This document shows positions 1 through 6,991 of a stretch of 64,000 nucleotides of DNA, piece by piece. Position 1 is the first letter of the stretch; the number at the start of each line of letters is the position of its first letter. Under the pieces are notes generated by a model. The model saw nothing but the letters and a program-made list of their open reading frames with translations. It did no database searches and was not told the origin of the DNA. The position numbers and the translations under genes are program-made. This stretch comes from an uncultured Oscillospiraceae bacterium (GTDB taxonomy: Bacteria > Bacillota > Clostridia > Oscillospirales > Acutalibacteraceae). The stretch is from the NCBI GenBank assembly GCA_900548545.1, contig URKX01000002.1, forward strand, positions 1 through 64,000, read 5' to 3'.

Positions 1-1415
1 GCCAAGCTGTGTGGGTAATCATGGGTGCGAACATCGGCACCACCATCACCGGCCAGCTCATCGCCTTAGACGTGGGCGCCATCGCCCCGCTGTTCGCCTT
101 TATCGGCGTGGTGCTGGTAGTGTTCATCAAGAAGCAATCTGTCCGATATTACGGACAGATTATTGCCGGTTTAGGCATTTTATTCATTGGCATGGACATG
201 ATGAGTTCCTCCATGGCGCCGCTGCGTGAGTCGGAAGCTTTCGTTAACCTGCTCACCCAGTTCAGCAACCCTGTGCTTGGCATTTTGGCCGGCGCGGTAT
301 TCACGGCTATTATCCAGTCCTCTTCTGCCTCGGTGGGCATTTTGCAGGCCCTGGCCAGCAGCGGGGTGATTGGCCTGTCCAACGCGGTGTTCGTGCTGTT
401 CGGCCAGAACATCGGCACTTGCATCACGGCAGTGTTGGCCTCTGTGGGCACCAGCCGCAACGCCAAACGCACCACCATCATCCACTTGATGTTCAACATT
501 TTCGGGACAGTGTTGTTCACCGTTATTTGCATCTTCTCGCCCCTCACCGACTGGGTATCCAGCTGGACCCCGGGCAGCCCCTCAGCCCAAATCGCCAATA
601 TGCACACTCTGTTTAACATTGTCACCACCTTGCTTTTGCTGCCCTTTGGCGGGTACCTGGCAAAGCTGGCCACCCGCATCCTGCCGGAAAAGCCCACCGA
701 AGCTTTGGAAAACGGCGTCCATCAGCTGCTGTACATCAAGCCGGTGGACCAGCTCTCCGCAGAGCATCATGTGGGCACCTCCGCCATTGTGATCAACGGC
801 GTTCAGCGGGAACTGGCCCGGATGGCGGAAATGGTTTTGAAAAACGTGGACGAAAGCTTCCAAGCTGTTTTAGAGGGCTCCCCTGCCCGGCTGGAACAGG
901 TGGAGGAAACCGAAGAATACATCGACTATTTGAACCAGCAGATCTCCCGGTATATCTCCCACATCATTGTGTTTGAGACAAACCCCCAAGACTCGGAACA
1001 GATCAGCGCATTCTTCAAGATCTCCACCAACTTGGAACGCATCGGCGACCATGCGGTAAACATTTGCGAATACACACAGCTGCTGGAGCAAAAGCACATC
1101 GGTTTTTCCCAAAAGGCCAAGGCCGAGATCCAGTCCATGCGGGAAACCAGTTTGGAAGCCATCCGCTCCTTGGGCGATATGAGCCGCGTAGATGAAGACG
1201 CCCTGAAAGCCATCGAAAGCTTCGAGCAGAAGATCGACGACATGACGCTGGACTTCCGCCAGAACCAGATGACGCGCCTGCGGGAAGGCGCCTGCTCTGA
1301 CGAAGCCTGCACCCTGTATTCTGAAATGCTCACGGACTTTGAGCGGATCGGTGACCACATCTTGAACATCGGCCAGGAATTGGCCCCTAAAGAAGCCATC
1401 CCCCTGAAACTGTAA
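1..1415 (+). CDS. Na/Pi cotransporter family protein with PhoU-like tail (5' truncated)
   Basis: Sodium-dependent phosphate symporter of the NptA/PNaS type in the cytoplasmic membrane. The frame is open to the left edge, so the N-terminus is missing. The visible part has the two family repeat motifs, GANIGTT near the start and the related GQNIGTCITA about 120 residues later, with the QSSSA signature between them. Several hydrophobic segments follow, then a soluble helical C-terminal region of about 200 residues carrying two PhoU-type motifs (ERIGDHAVNI and ERIGDHILNI). In this family the PhoU-like tail is thought to regulate phosphate flux. A hairpin with a T-tract follows the stop. Family assignment is firm; substrate is inferred from the family. 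Confidence 0.93.
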   Translation, partial: QAVWVIMGANIGTTITGQLIALDVGAIAPLFAFIGVVLVVFIKKQSVRYYGQIIAGLGILFIGMDMMSSSMAPLRESEAFVNLLTQFSNPVLGILAGAVFTAIIQSSSASVGILQALASSGVIGLSNAVFVLFGQNIGTCITAVLASVGTSRNAKRTTIIHLMFNIFGTVLFTVICIFSPLTDWVSSWTPGSPSAQIANMHTLFNIVTTLLLLPFGGYLAKLATRILPEKPTEALENGVHQLLYIKPVDQLSAEHHVGTSAIVINGVQRELARMAEMVLKNVDESFQAVLEGSPARLEQVEETEEYIDYLNQQISRYISHIIVFETNPQDSEQISAFFKISTNLERIGDHAVNICEYTQLLEQKHIGFSQKAKAEIQSMRETSLEAIRSLGDMSRVDEDALKAIESFEQKIDDMTLDFRQNQMTRLREGACSDEACTLYSEMLTDFERIGDHILNIGQELAPKEAIPLKL

Positions 1416-1421
1416 CAAGCA

Positions 1422-1457
1422 AAAAGGCTCTCCCTTGGGAGGGCCTTTCCTTTTTGC
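1422..1457 (+). terminator. Rho-independent terminator after the Na/Pi gene
   Basis: The arms AAGGCTCTC and GAGGGCCTT form a stem with one G-U pair and are followed by CCTTTTT, a few bases after the stop of the phosphate symporter gene. Confidence 0.8.
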
Positions 1458-1520
1458 AGAATATCCCCCAAGATACCGGGCACAATAGCTTTTGAACACT
1501 GTATACAAAGGGGGATCTCT

Positions 1521-1955
1521 ATGATCGAAGAAGATACCATCAAGCTGCTCCGGGAGTGCAACTCCGGCATCAAAATGGGGGTGAGCTCCATCGATGACGT
1601 GCTCCCCAAGGTGAAAAGCCAGGAACTGCGGGGCTCTTTGGAAAAAAGCCGCCAAGCCCACGGCAAGCTGGGGGATGAAACCCACGCCATGCTGGCCCGG
1701 TATGGGGACGAGGGAAAAGAACCCAGCCCTGTTGCCAAGGGGATGTCCTGGATGAAAACCAACGTGATGCTCACCCTGGAGGAGAGCGACAAGACCGTAG
1801 CCGACCTGATCACCGATGGGTGCAACATGGGGGTGAAGTCCTTAAACCGGTATCTCAACCAGTATGAGGCCGCCGAAGAGCAGGCCAAGGACATTGCCAA
1901 GCGTCTGATCGGCCTGGAGTCCCACTTGGCCCAGGATATGCAGTCCTACCTGTAA
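1521..1955 (+). CDS. Small helical protein, ferritin-like/DUF2383-type bundle
   Basis: A 144-residue soluble protein with no signal peptide or membrane segment. It is almost entirely amphipathic helix, with GIKMGVSSID in the first helix and a matching CNMGVKSLNRYL in the third. This resembles the four-helix ferritin-like DUF2383 group, but no complete iron ligand set is obvious, so function is unknown. The start ATG follows AAAGGGGGATCTCT, a good ribosome binding site. It lies between the phosphate symporter and tspO and has its own upstream terminator, so it probably has its own promoter. Family placement is tentative. Confidence 0.7.
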   Translation: MIEEDTIKLLRECNSGIKMGVSSIDDVLPKVKSQELRGSLEKSRQAHGKLGDETHAMLARYGDEGKEPSPVAKGMSWMKTNVMLTLEESDKTVADLITDGCNMGVKSLNRYLNQYEAAEEQAKDIAKRLIGLESHLAQDMQSYL

Positions 1956-2007
1956 CAGGCGGCGCATATACTGCCCTAGAATGAACCAGCGAGAAAGGAT
2001 GGGCGCC

Positions 2008-2472
2008 ATGGTCAAGTTAAAGCCGCTTCTGATAAGCCTTGCAATCAGCCTGGGGGTGGGCGGGCTCTCCGCCCTGCTGACCCAGGGGTCTATGGAACAG
2101 TATGGGAACTTAAAACAACCTCCCCTCTCCCCGCCAGGGTGGGTCTTCCCTGTGGTGTGGACCGTGCTGTTTGTTCTGATGGGCATTGCGGCCTATCTTG
2201 TCTGGATGCGTGACAGCACCGGCAGGAACGGTGCCCTGGCACTTTACGGGGCACAGCTTTTCTTCAACTTTTTCTGGACGCTGATCTTTTTCAACCTGCA
2301 AAACTATGCCCTGGCGTTTTTCTGGCTGCTGGCCCTGTGGCTGCTGATCCTATTGTGCACCCTGCGCTTTTTCAAAGAGGTCCCCGCTGCCGGCTGGCTG
2401 ATGGTACCCTATCTTGTGTGGGTGGCCTTTGCCGGGTATCTCAACGCCGGGGTGTGGGTGCTGAACCCCTGA
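2008..2472 (+). CDS. tspO: TspO/MBR family membrane protein
   Basis: Tryptophan-rich sensory protein/peripheral benzodiazepine receptor homologue of about 154 residues, the usual size. Five hydrophobic helices are visible. The family signature PPLSPPGWVFPVVWTVL sits near residue 45, and aromatic-rich helices with a W-F-x-N-L-Q pattern follow. Bacterial TspO proteins bind porphyrins and have been linked to tetrapyrrole handling or stress. The ATG at 2008 is chosen because AGAAAGG lies nine bases upstream; an in-frame ATG at 1981 would add nine unconserved residues and lacks a site. It follows the helical-bundle gene by about 50 bases on the same strand. Confidence 0.9.
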   Translation: MVKLKPLLISLAISLGVGGLSALLTQGSMEQYGNLKQPPLSPPGWVFPVVWTVLFVLMGIAAYLVWMRDSTGRNGALALYGAQLFFNFFWTLIFFNLQNYALAFFWLLALWLLILLCTLRFFKEVPAAGWLMVPYLVWVAFAGYLNAGVWVLNP

Positions 2473-2507
2473 CCCCTCCCAGGCGGGGCGGCCCTGTGGC
2501 CGCCCTA

Positions 2508-2545
2508 TGAAAAAGGGCCTGTTGCACTTGGCAGCAGGCCCTTCT
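2508..2545 (-). terminator. Terminator for the B12-controlled operon
   Basis: Read on the minus strand, AAGGGCCTG and CAGGCCCTT pair around a short loop and are followed by TTTTT. It ends the minus-strand operon whose last gene stops at 2580 and faces tspO. Confidence 0.75.
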
Positions 2546-2579
2546 CTGGTTCCCCGGCAACACTGTCCGCCGGAGGACC

Positions 2580-3113
2580 CTATTTTGATTGGTTCGCTGA
2601 AACGCTTTTCGGGTTTTTCGGCAACCGTTTTTCCAGTTGGTCCAAGGCCTTGCGCAAGGGGTGGTACAAAAGCAGCGCCAGAAGGAAGTTTCCCCCCGCG
2701 TGGACAAGGTCAAAGGTCAGCCCACTGATGATCCACGCAATGACCATCTTCAGCCCGCCTACCGGCAGGTAGAAAAGGGAGCACAAGGTGCCAAAGGCCA
2801 ACCCATACAGCCCCGAAAAGATCGCCCACTGCCAAGCGTGCTTCATCCACCGGAACAACCAGGTCAAAAGCGCCAGCAGCGGCCAGATGTACAGGTACAT
2901 CACCCACCAGGTGCCAAAGCCGTAGAGCACGCCCTCCAGCAGCAAAAACACCGCCAGGGCGCCCACTGTCCGTTTTCCAAACACCAAGGTGAAGAGGATG
3001 GTCAACAGGCTCACCAGCTCTACATTGGGCAAAAACGCCAGGGCCTCTTTGGAAACCACCAGCAGCGTGCCCATCATGGCCATCAGGCACAGGCTGATCA
3101 ACCGGCTTTTCAT
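2580..3113 (-). CDS. ECF transporter S component, probable cobalamin uptake
   Basis: A 177-residue integral membrane protein with five to six hydrophobic helices and little soluble sequence, the size and layout of the substrate-binding S subunits of energy-coupling factor importers. Such S subunits work with the shared EcfA/A'/T module, which is not in this window. Its ATG overlaps the stop of the upstream lipoprotein gene (TAATG), so the two are translationally coupled. The operon begins with a cobalamin riboswitch, so vitamin B12 or a precursor is the likely substrate, as for CbrT-type S subunits. Fold is well supported; substrate is inferred from the riboswitch. Confidence 0.8.
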   Translation of the reverse strand: MKSRLISLCLMAMMGTLLVVSKEALAFLPNVELVSLLTILFTLVFGKRTVGALAVFLLLEGVLYGFGTWWVMYLYIWPLLALLTWLFRWMKHAWQWAIFSGLYGLAFGTLCSLFYLPVGGLKMVIAWIISGLTFDLVHAGGNFLLALLLYHPLRKALDQLEKRLPKNPKSVSANQSK

Positions 3114-3640
3114 TAGTAGCCTACAGTAAAGGTGAGTTCGTACACGTCTCCGTCACTGACCTCGGTGGAATCCACACCAGTGGTGACCATTCCGCCGCCT
3201 TTGGTCAGGCACCACCACTCTTGATTGCCCTCGTCCACAGTTTCGCCGTCCACGGTGGTGACAAACAGGCCGTAAGAGCTTTCCTCGCCAGCGATCAGGC
3301 CCTCGGCTTCCAGAGCCTCGCCCAGGGTCTCAGCGGTGGTGGAGACGGGGAATTCCTTCTCGCTGCCGTCGCCGTGGACCACCTTCAGGGTGATCTCCTT
3401 GGTTTCGGCGTCTGCCTGGGAGGCGTCCTCTTCCCCGGGCTCTTCTGAGGTGCGGGGTTCAGGCTTCAGCTGGGAAGTTTCGCTGCTCTCTTCCACTTGG
3501 GAAACGATGCTGCCGGAGGATTCGCTGGACTGGGAAGTGGAAGAATTGCCCCCATTGGAGCAGCCGGCCAGCATGGTCAGGGCCAGGGCAAGGCTCAAAA
3601 GCAGCGCGGCGCCCCGGCGGATCAGATGATTGTGTTTCAT
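3113..3640 (-). CDS. DUF4430 (transcobalamin C-terminal-like) lipoprotein
   Basis: A 175-residue secreted lipoprotein. A signal peptide with lipobox LAGC places the lipidated cysteine at residue 27. A Ser/Glu-rich linker to about residue 80 follows, then a beta-rich domain of about 95 residues with LGEALEAEGL, YGLFVTTVDG and a W-W pair, typical of DUF4430. That domain resembles the C-terminal domain of eukaryotic transcobalamin/intrinsic factor. It is downstream of a cobalamin riboswitch and coupled to an ECF S component, so it probably captures a corrinoid at the cell surface and passes it to the transporter. Binding itself is not demonstrable from sequence. Confidence 0.85.
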   Translation of the reverse strand: MKHNHLIRRGAALLLSLALALTMLAGCSNGGNSSTSQSSESSGSIVSQVEESSETSQLKPEPRTSEEPGEEDASQADAETKEITLKVVHGDGSEKEFPVSTTAETLGEALEAEGLIAGEESSYGLFVTTVDGETVDEGNQEWWCLTKGGGMVTTGVDSTEVSDGDVYELTFTVGY

Positions 3641-3795
3641 GTTTGTTTCCTCTCATTTCTAAAGAATTTAGATTTGAGGGACGGCGCCCGCCCCCTAACG
3701 CCCTGGCGCAAGCGTTTGGAGGCAGGCAGGAAAACAAGGCCGGGGATTCTCTCCCAGCCCTTCCTGTACCATACGCCAAGAACCCGTGGCTCTGG

Positions 3796-3960
3796 TACGG
3801 CCTTTCCGGGCAAGTCTTTCGGCTGAGGCATCAAACAGGGCGCTCCGCCTTCCCAGGCAACTGCCCAGTGGTCTATGGAGCGCCCCTCTGCCATCACGGC
3901 GACGGGTTCGCCGGGGAATTTCACCCCGTTCCTATGTTCGGCCGCGAGAAAAGGCCCGCG
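3796..3960 (-). ncRNA. Cobalamin riboswitch
   Basis: On the minus strand the aptamer core is recognisable: GGTGAAATTCCCC at about 3914-3926, then GGCGAACCCGTCGCCGTGAT (3893-3912), matching the conserved B12 core (GGTG..A.TCC, then the CCCG.C.CTGT-like region). It ends with AGCCGAAAGACTTGCC (3808-3823), matching the 3' element. Between it and the lipoprotein start lie about 150 bases with inverted repeats (for example GTACCA/TGGTAC) that can serve as the expression platform. A promoter lies just upstream. It should lower expression of the lipoprotein and S component when cobalamin is plentiful. Confidence 0.82.
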
Positions 3961-3985
3961 GGCACCCGGAGTCCCAACGGGCCCT

Positions 3986-4014
3986 ATCATACCCCATCCC
4001 GGGGATTTTGTCAA
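3986..4014 (-). promoter_or_regulatory. Promoter of the cobalamin riboswitch operon
   Basis: On the minus strand TTGACA (4009-4014) is separated by 17 bases from TATGAT (3986-3991). Transcription would begin about 20 bases before the aptamer. It sits just past the 3' end of feoB. Confidence 0.75.
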
Positions 4015-4038
4015 TTTCCAGATGCGCCTGCCCGGGCT

Positions 4039-6060
4039 TTAAAAGCCCACGAATCGGGCAAGGGCGGCAATCAGCCCGCACAACACCAGTCCAAAAGCAG
4101 TGGGCAGTAGGAAAGCCAAGGCCGTCCAGCGGAAACTTTTAGTTTCCTTCCAGATGGTCCAGCAAGTGGTGGAACAGGGCCAATGGAACAGGGAAAACAC
4201 CATGACGCACAGCGCTGTCACCCAAGTCCAGCCATTTTGCACCAGCAGCCCCTGGAGCATGGTCAGCTCTCCCGTATCCACCAGGGTGCCCTGGGCTAAG
4301 TAGGCCATGAGGATCAGGGGCAGCACCAGCTCATTGGCGGGCAGGGCCAGCACAAAGGCCAAAAGGATCACCCCGTCTAAGCCAAACAGCCGGGCAGCGG
4401 GGTCCAGGAAACCGGCACAGTGGGAAAGCAAACTCTCCCCGGCAATGGTCATATTGGCCATACACCAGATCACCACCCCCGCCGGGGCGGCCACCGCTGC
4501 TGCCCGTCCCAGGACGTACAGGGTCCGGTCCAGCACGGAGCGGGCCAGCACCCGGGCCACCTGGGGCCGCCGGTAAGGGGGCATCTCCAAGGTGAAGGAG
4601 GAGGGCACCCCCCGCAGTACGGTTTTGGAAAGCAAGGCGGATGCGGCCAGGGTCATGGCAAAGGAGATCGCCAGCAGCCCCGCCAAAAACAGCGCCTGGG
4701 ACAGCCCGCCCCCGGCGGCGAAAAACAGGGCGGTCAGGGTGATGAGCAAAGGCAACCGCCCATTGCAAGGGGTGAAGGCGTTGGTCACCACCGCGATCAG
4801 CCGCTCCCGGGGGGAATCGATGATCTGGCACCCCACCACCCCGGCAGCGTTGCAGCCAAACCCCATGGACATGGTCAGCGCCTGTTTGCCGCAGGCCCCA
4901 CAGTCCTGAAAACACCGGTCCAGGTTGTAAGCCATGCGGGGTAAGTAACCCAGGTCCTCCAGCAGGGTGAACAGGGGGAAAAAGATGGCCATGGGCGGCA
5001 GCATCACCGCCACCACCCAAGTGAGGGTGGTGTAGACGCCATCCACCACCAGGCCGGTGACCCAGCCCGGCGCCCCCGCCTGCTGGAACAGCTCCCGCAG
5101 CCACACACCCAGCTGGGCAAAGCCGTCGCTTAGCAGCTGGGAGGGCACATTGGCCCCCACCATGGTCAGCCACAGAACCACAAAAAGCAGCAGGGCCATC
5201 ACAGGAAACGCCGTCCGCTTGCCGGTGAAAAGCCGGTCCAGCTTCCGGTCCCGGGGGCTGTATCCCCGCTCCAGTCCGGTGACCACCCGCCGGGCCAAAT
5301 CCCCAGCAGCGTTGCCTTGGGCCGTGGCAATGGCCTCCCCAAAAGACTCCTGCGGGCAACTGTCCCAGGCGCCTTCCAACAGTGCGGCAACCTGGGGGGA
5401 GGCAGTGGTTTCCGTCCCTTCCAACAGGCGCAGCGCCCGCCACCGGGGATTTTTCTCCCCTTGGCGGCGGAGCAGCGGGACGAGCCTCGCCACAGCCGCC
5501 TCCACCTCCTGGGGATACCGCACGGGAGGCGACAGCTGAGGCGCCGGCTCCTGGGCCGCGGAAGCCACTGCCTCCAGCAGGTCGGGAAGCCCTTTCCCGC
5601 TGCGGGCAGCGCATCCCACCACCGGCACGCCCAATATCCCGGAAAGCCGATCCAAATCTACCCGCACGCCTTTGCGACGGGCTTCGTCCATCAAATTGAC
5701 ACACACCACCACCCGTGAGGTGACCTCCAGCACTTGCAGCACCAAAACCAACCCACGCTGCAAATTGGTGGCATCGCACACCACCACCATGGCGTCCCCC
5801 TGCCCGGAACAGAGAAATTCCCGGGCTACCCGTTCTTCCCCGGTGCGGGACAGCAGCGAGGCGCACCCAGGCAGGTCCACCAGTTGATACTCCTCCCCTT
5901 GGATCACACAACAGCCCAGGGCGCTGCGCACAGTTTTCCCAGCCCAGTTACCCGTGTGCTGCCGAAGCCCTGTCAGGGCGTTAAAAACGGTGCTCTTCCC
6001 CACATTGGGGTTCCCTGCCAGGGCAATGGTCTTCCCGGCAGGCTCTTTGGATCCTTCCAC
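4039..6060 (-). CDS. feoB: Ferrous iron transporter B
   Basis: FeoB, the membrane Fe(II) importer, 673 residues. The N-terminal G domain has the P-loop GNPNVGKST (residues 16-24), switch region, DLPG (G3) and NLMDEA (G4), then a helical GDI-like region to about residue 250. The C-terminal half has the gate motifs with GFGCNAAGV and the PCNGRLP cysteine motif, and about eight to ten membrane helices. It lies 18 bases downstream of feoA on the same strand, the usual arrangement. The length is normal and the reading frame intact. Confidence 0.97.
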   Translation of the reverse strand: MEGSKEPAGKTIALAGNPNVGKSTVFNALTGLRQHTGNWAGKTVRSALGCCVIQGEEYQLVDLPGCASLLSRTGEERVAREFLCSGQGDAMVVVCDATNLQRGLVLVLQVLEVTSRVVVCVNLMDEARRKGVRVDLDRLSGILGVPVVGCAARSGKGLPDLLEAVASAAQEPAPQLSPPVRYPQEVEAAVARLVPLLRRQGEKNPRWRALRLLEGTETTASPQVAALLEGAWDSCPQESFGEAIATAQGNAAGDLARRVVTGLERGYSPRDRKLDRLFTGKRTAFPVMALLLFVVLWLTMVGANVPSQLLSDGFAQLGVWLRELFQQAGAPGWVTGLVVDGVYTTLTWVVAVMLPPMAIFFPLFTLLEDLGYLPRMAYNLDRCFQDCGACGKQALTMSMGFGCNAAGVVGCQIIDSPRERLIAVVTNAFTPCNGRLPLLITLTALFFAAGGGLSQALFLAGLLAISFAMTLAASALLSKTVLRGVPSSFTLEMPPYRRPQVARVLARSVLDRTLYVLGRAAAVAAPAGVVIWCMANMTIAGESLLSHCAGFLDPAARLFGLDGVILLAFVLALPANELVLPLILMAYLAQGTLVDTGELTMLQGLLVQNGWTWVTALCVMVFSLFHWPCSTTCWTIWKETKSFRWTALAFLLPTAFGLVLCGLIAALARFVGF

Positions 6061-6078
6061 GGTATCACGCTCCTTCTC

Positions 6079-6330
6079 TCAAATGGGGGGCCCTTCCAAG
6101 GGCAGTACCCGCACCAAGGCTGCGTCCCTCCGGCGCAGGGCGATCACAGTCCCCCGAACCAGGTAAGCGATGGGATCCCCCAGGGGGCTTTTTCCCAGGG
6201 CTTCCACGCTGGCGCCGGGCAAAAAACCCAGATCCCGCAGCCGGCATCCCATGGTGCCCCCTACGGCAAGCCCTGCCACCAGCCCATAACCGCCCGGGGA
6301 CAGCTCCGCCAAGCTTGACTCTTCCCGCAT
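6079..6330 (-). CDS. feoA: Ferrous iron transport protein A
   Basis: FeoA, a small cytosolic SH3-like protein of 83 residues that supports FeoB. The typical pattern is visible: an N-terminal helix, RLRDLGFLPGASVEALGKSPLGDP in the middle and a final strand around residues 64-76. A strong ribosome binding site (GGGGAGGT) lies six bases before the ATG. It is first in a feoA-feoB operon. A palindrome and a possible promoter lie upstream. Confidence 0.93.
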   Translation of the reverse strand: MREESSLAELSPGGYGLVAGLAVGGTMGCRLRDLGFLPGASVEALGKSPLGDPIAYLVRGTVIALRRRDAALVRVLPLEGPPI

Positions 6331-6371
6331 CTTGCTACCTCCCCTCTAAAACGGGAAAACCCGTTTAGCCC

Positions 6372-6401
6372 ACTGTATTCCCAAACACCTGAAAATGTGA
6401 A
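6372..6401 (-). promoter_or_regulatory. Possible feoAB promoter
   Basis: On the minus strand TTCACA (6396-6401) and TACAGT (6372-6377) are 18 bases apart, about 40 bases before the feoA ribosome binding site. The match is moderate. The leader also holds a small hairpin, AAACGGG-tttt-CCCGTTT. Confidence 0.4.
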
Positions 6402-6413
6402 CCCTCTTTTTGA

Positions 6414-6426
6414 ATAAGAATCTTAT
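6414..6426. promoter_or_regulatory. 13-bp palindrome upstream of feoA, possible metal-regulator site
   Basis: ATAAGA-A-TCTTAT is a perfect interrupted palindrome of the size and AT-rich character seen for Fur/DtxR-type operators. It sits upstream of the putative feo -35 box. Which regulator binds it cannot be told from sequence. Confidence 0.4.
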
Positions 6427-6432
6427 GCCCTA

Positions 6433-6473
6433 AAAAACGGACACAGTTTTCCAAACAGTATATGTCCGTTTTT
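6433..6473. repeat. Perfect 11-bp inverted repeat between feoA and the DUF134 gene
   Basis: AAAAACGGACA (6433-6443) and TGTCCGTTTTT (6463-6473) are perfect complements separated by 19 bases. It can form a hairpin with A- and T-rich flanks in both directions, so it may be a bidirectional terminator or insulator, or a two-site operator. No gene ends here, which makes termination less obvious. Confidence 0.6.
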
Positions 6474-6564
6474 ACGGTCTATAAATCAGGTTTTTTAAAC
6501 TACAGGCAGTTTGGATATCCCACAAGGAAAGGCGAGAAAATCCTTCCAAGTGGACAGATGGTTA

Positions 6565-6593
6565 TTGACATATGTTCAAAATAGAGGTAAGAT
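6565..6593 (+). promoter_or_regulatory. Promoter of the DUF134-sulfur fusion operon
   Basis: TTGACA (6565-6570), a 17-base spacer, then TAAGAT (6588-6593). Transcription would start about 25 bases before the TTG start codon of the DUF134 gene. Confidence 0.75.
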
Positions 6594-6628
6594 AAAGACA
6601 TTAGGATTGACCCGAAAGGAGGGATTGT

Positions 6629-6991
6629 TTGTCAAGGCCCAGCAAATGCCGCTGCATCTGTTCCATGCCCCAGGTGACCGGGTTTCTTCCTCAGGGAAGC
6701 CCGGCTTCCGGTGGCGATCCGGTGGTCCTGCAGGTGGACGAGTTCGAAGTGATCCGCCTGCTGGATTACAAGGGATTCACCCAGGAACAGTGCGCGGTGC
6801 GGATGAACATTTCCCGCACCACCGTCACCCGGATGTATGGAGAAGGCCGGCGCAAGCTGGCGAAAATCCTGGTGGAAGGCCGTCCCCTCCGCATTGAGGG
6901 CGGGGACGTGATGGTCTGTACCCAGCCCCGGCCGGAATGCGCCGGGGAAACCTACTGCTGCCACAGGCAGGGAAAGGAACCTGAAACATGA
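6629..6991 (+). CDS. DUF134 (UPF0251) family DNA-binding protein
   Basis: A 120-residue probable transcription regulator. The N-terminus RPSKCRCIC matches the cysteine-containing head of the UPF0251 family. A sigma-like helix-turn-helix follows at residues 36-75 (VIRLLDYKGFTQEQCAVRMN, then SRTTVTRMYGEGRRKLAK). The C-terminus has further cysteines (CTQ, ECAGETYCC) that could bind metal or an Fe-S cluster. The start is TTG at 6629, because GGAGGG lies five bases upstream and the family N-terminus begins here. The stop overlaps the next ATG (ATGA), so it is coupled to the sulfur fusion enzyme and may control it. Confidence 0.88.
   Translation: MSRPSKCRCICSMPQVTGFLPQGSPASGGDPVVLQVDEFEVIRLLDYKGFTQEQCAVRMNISRTTVTRMYGEGRRKLAKILVEGRPLRIEGGDVMVCTQPRPECAGETYCCHRQGKEPET

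Noticed and set aside
4034..4048. Terminator at the feoB stop (GGGCTTT/AAAGCCC)
   Set aside because: The palindrome overlaps the stop codon and lacks a T-tract on the minus strand.
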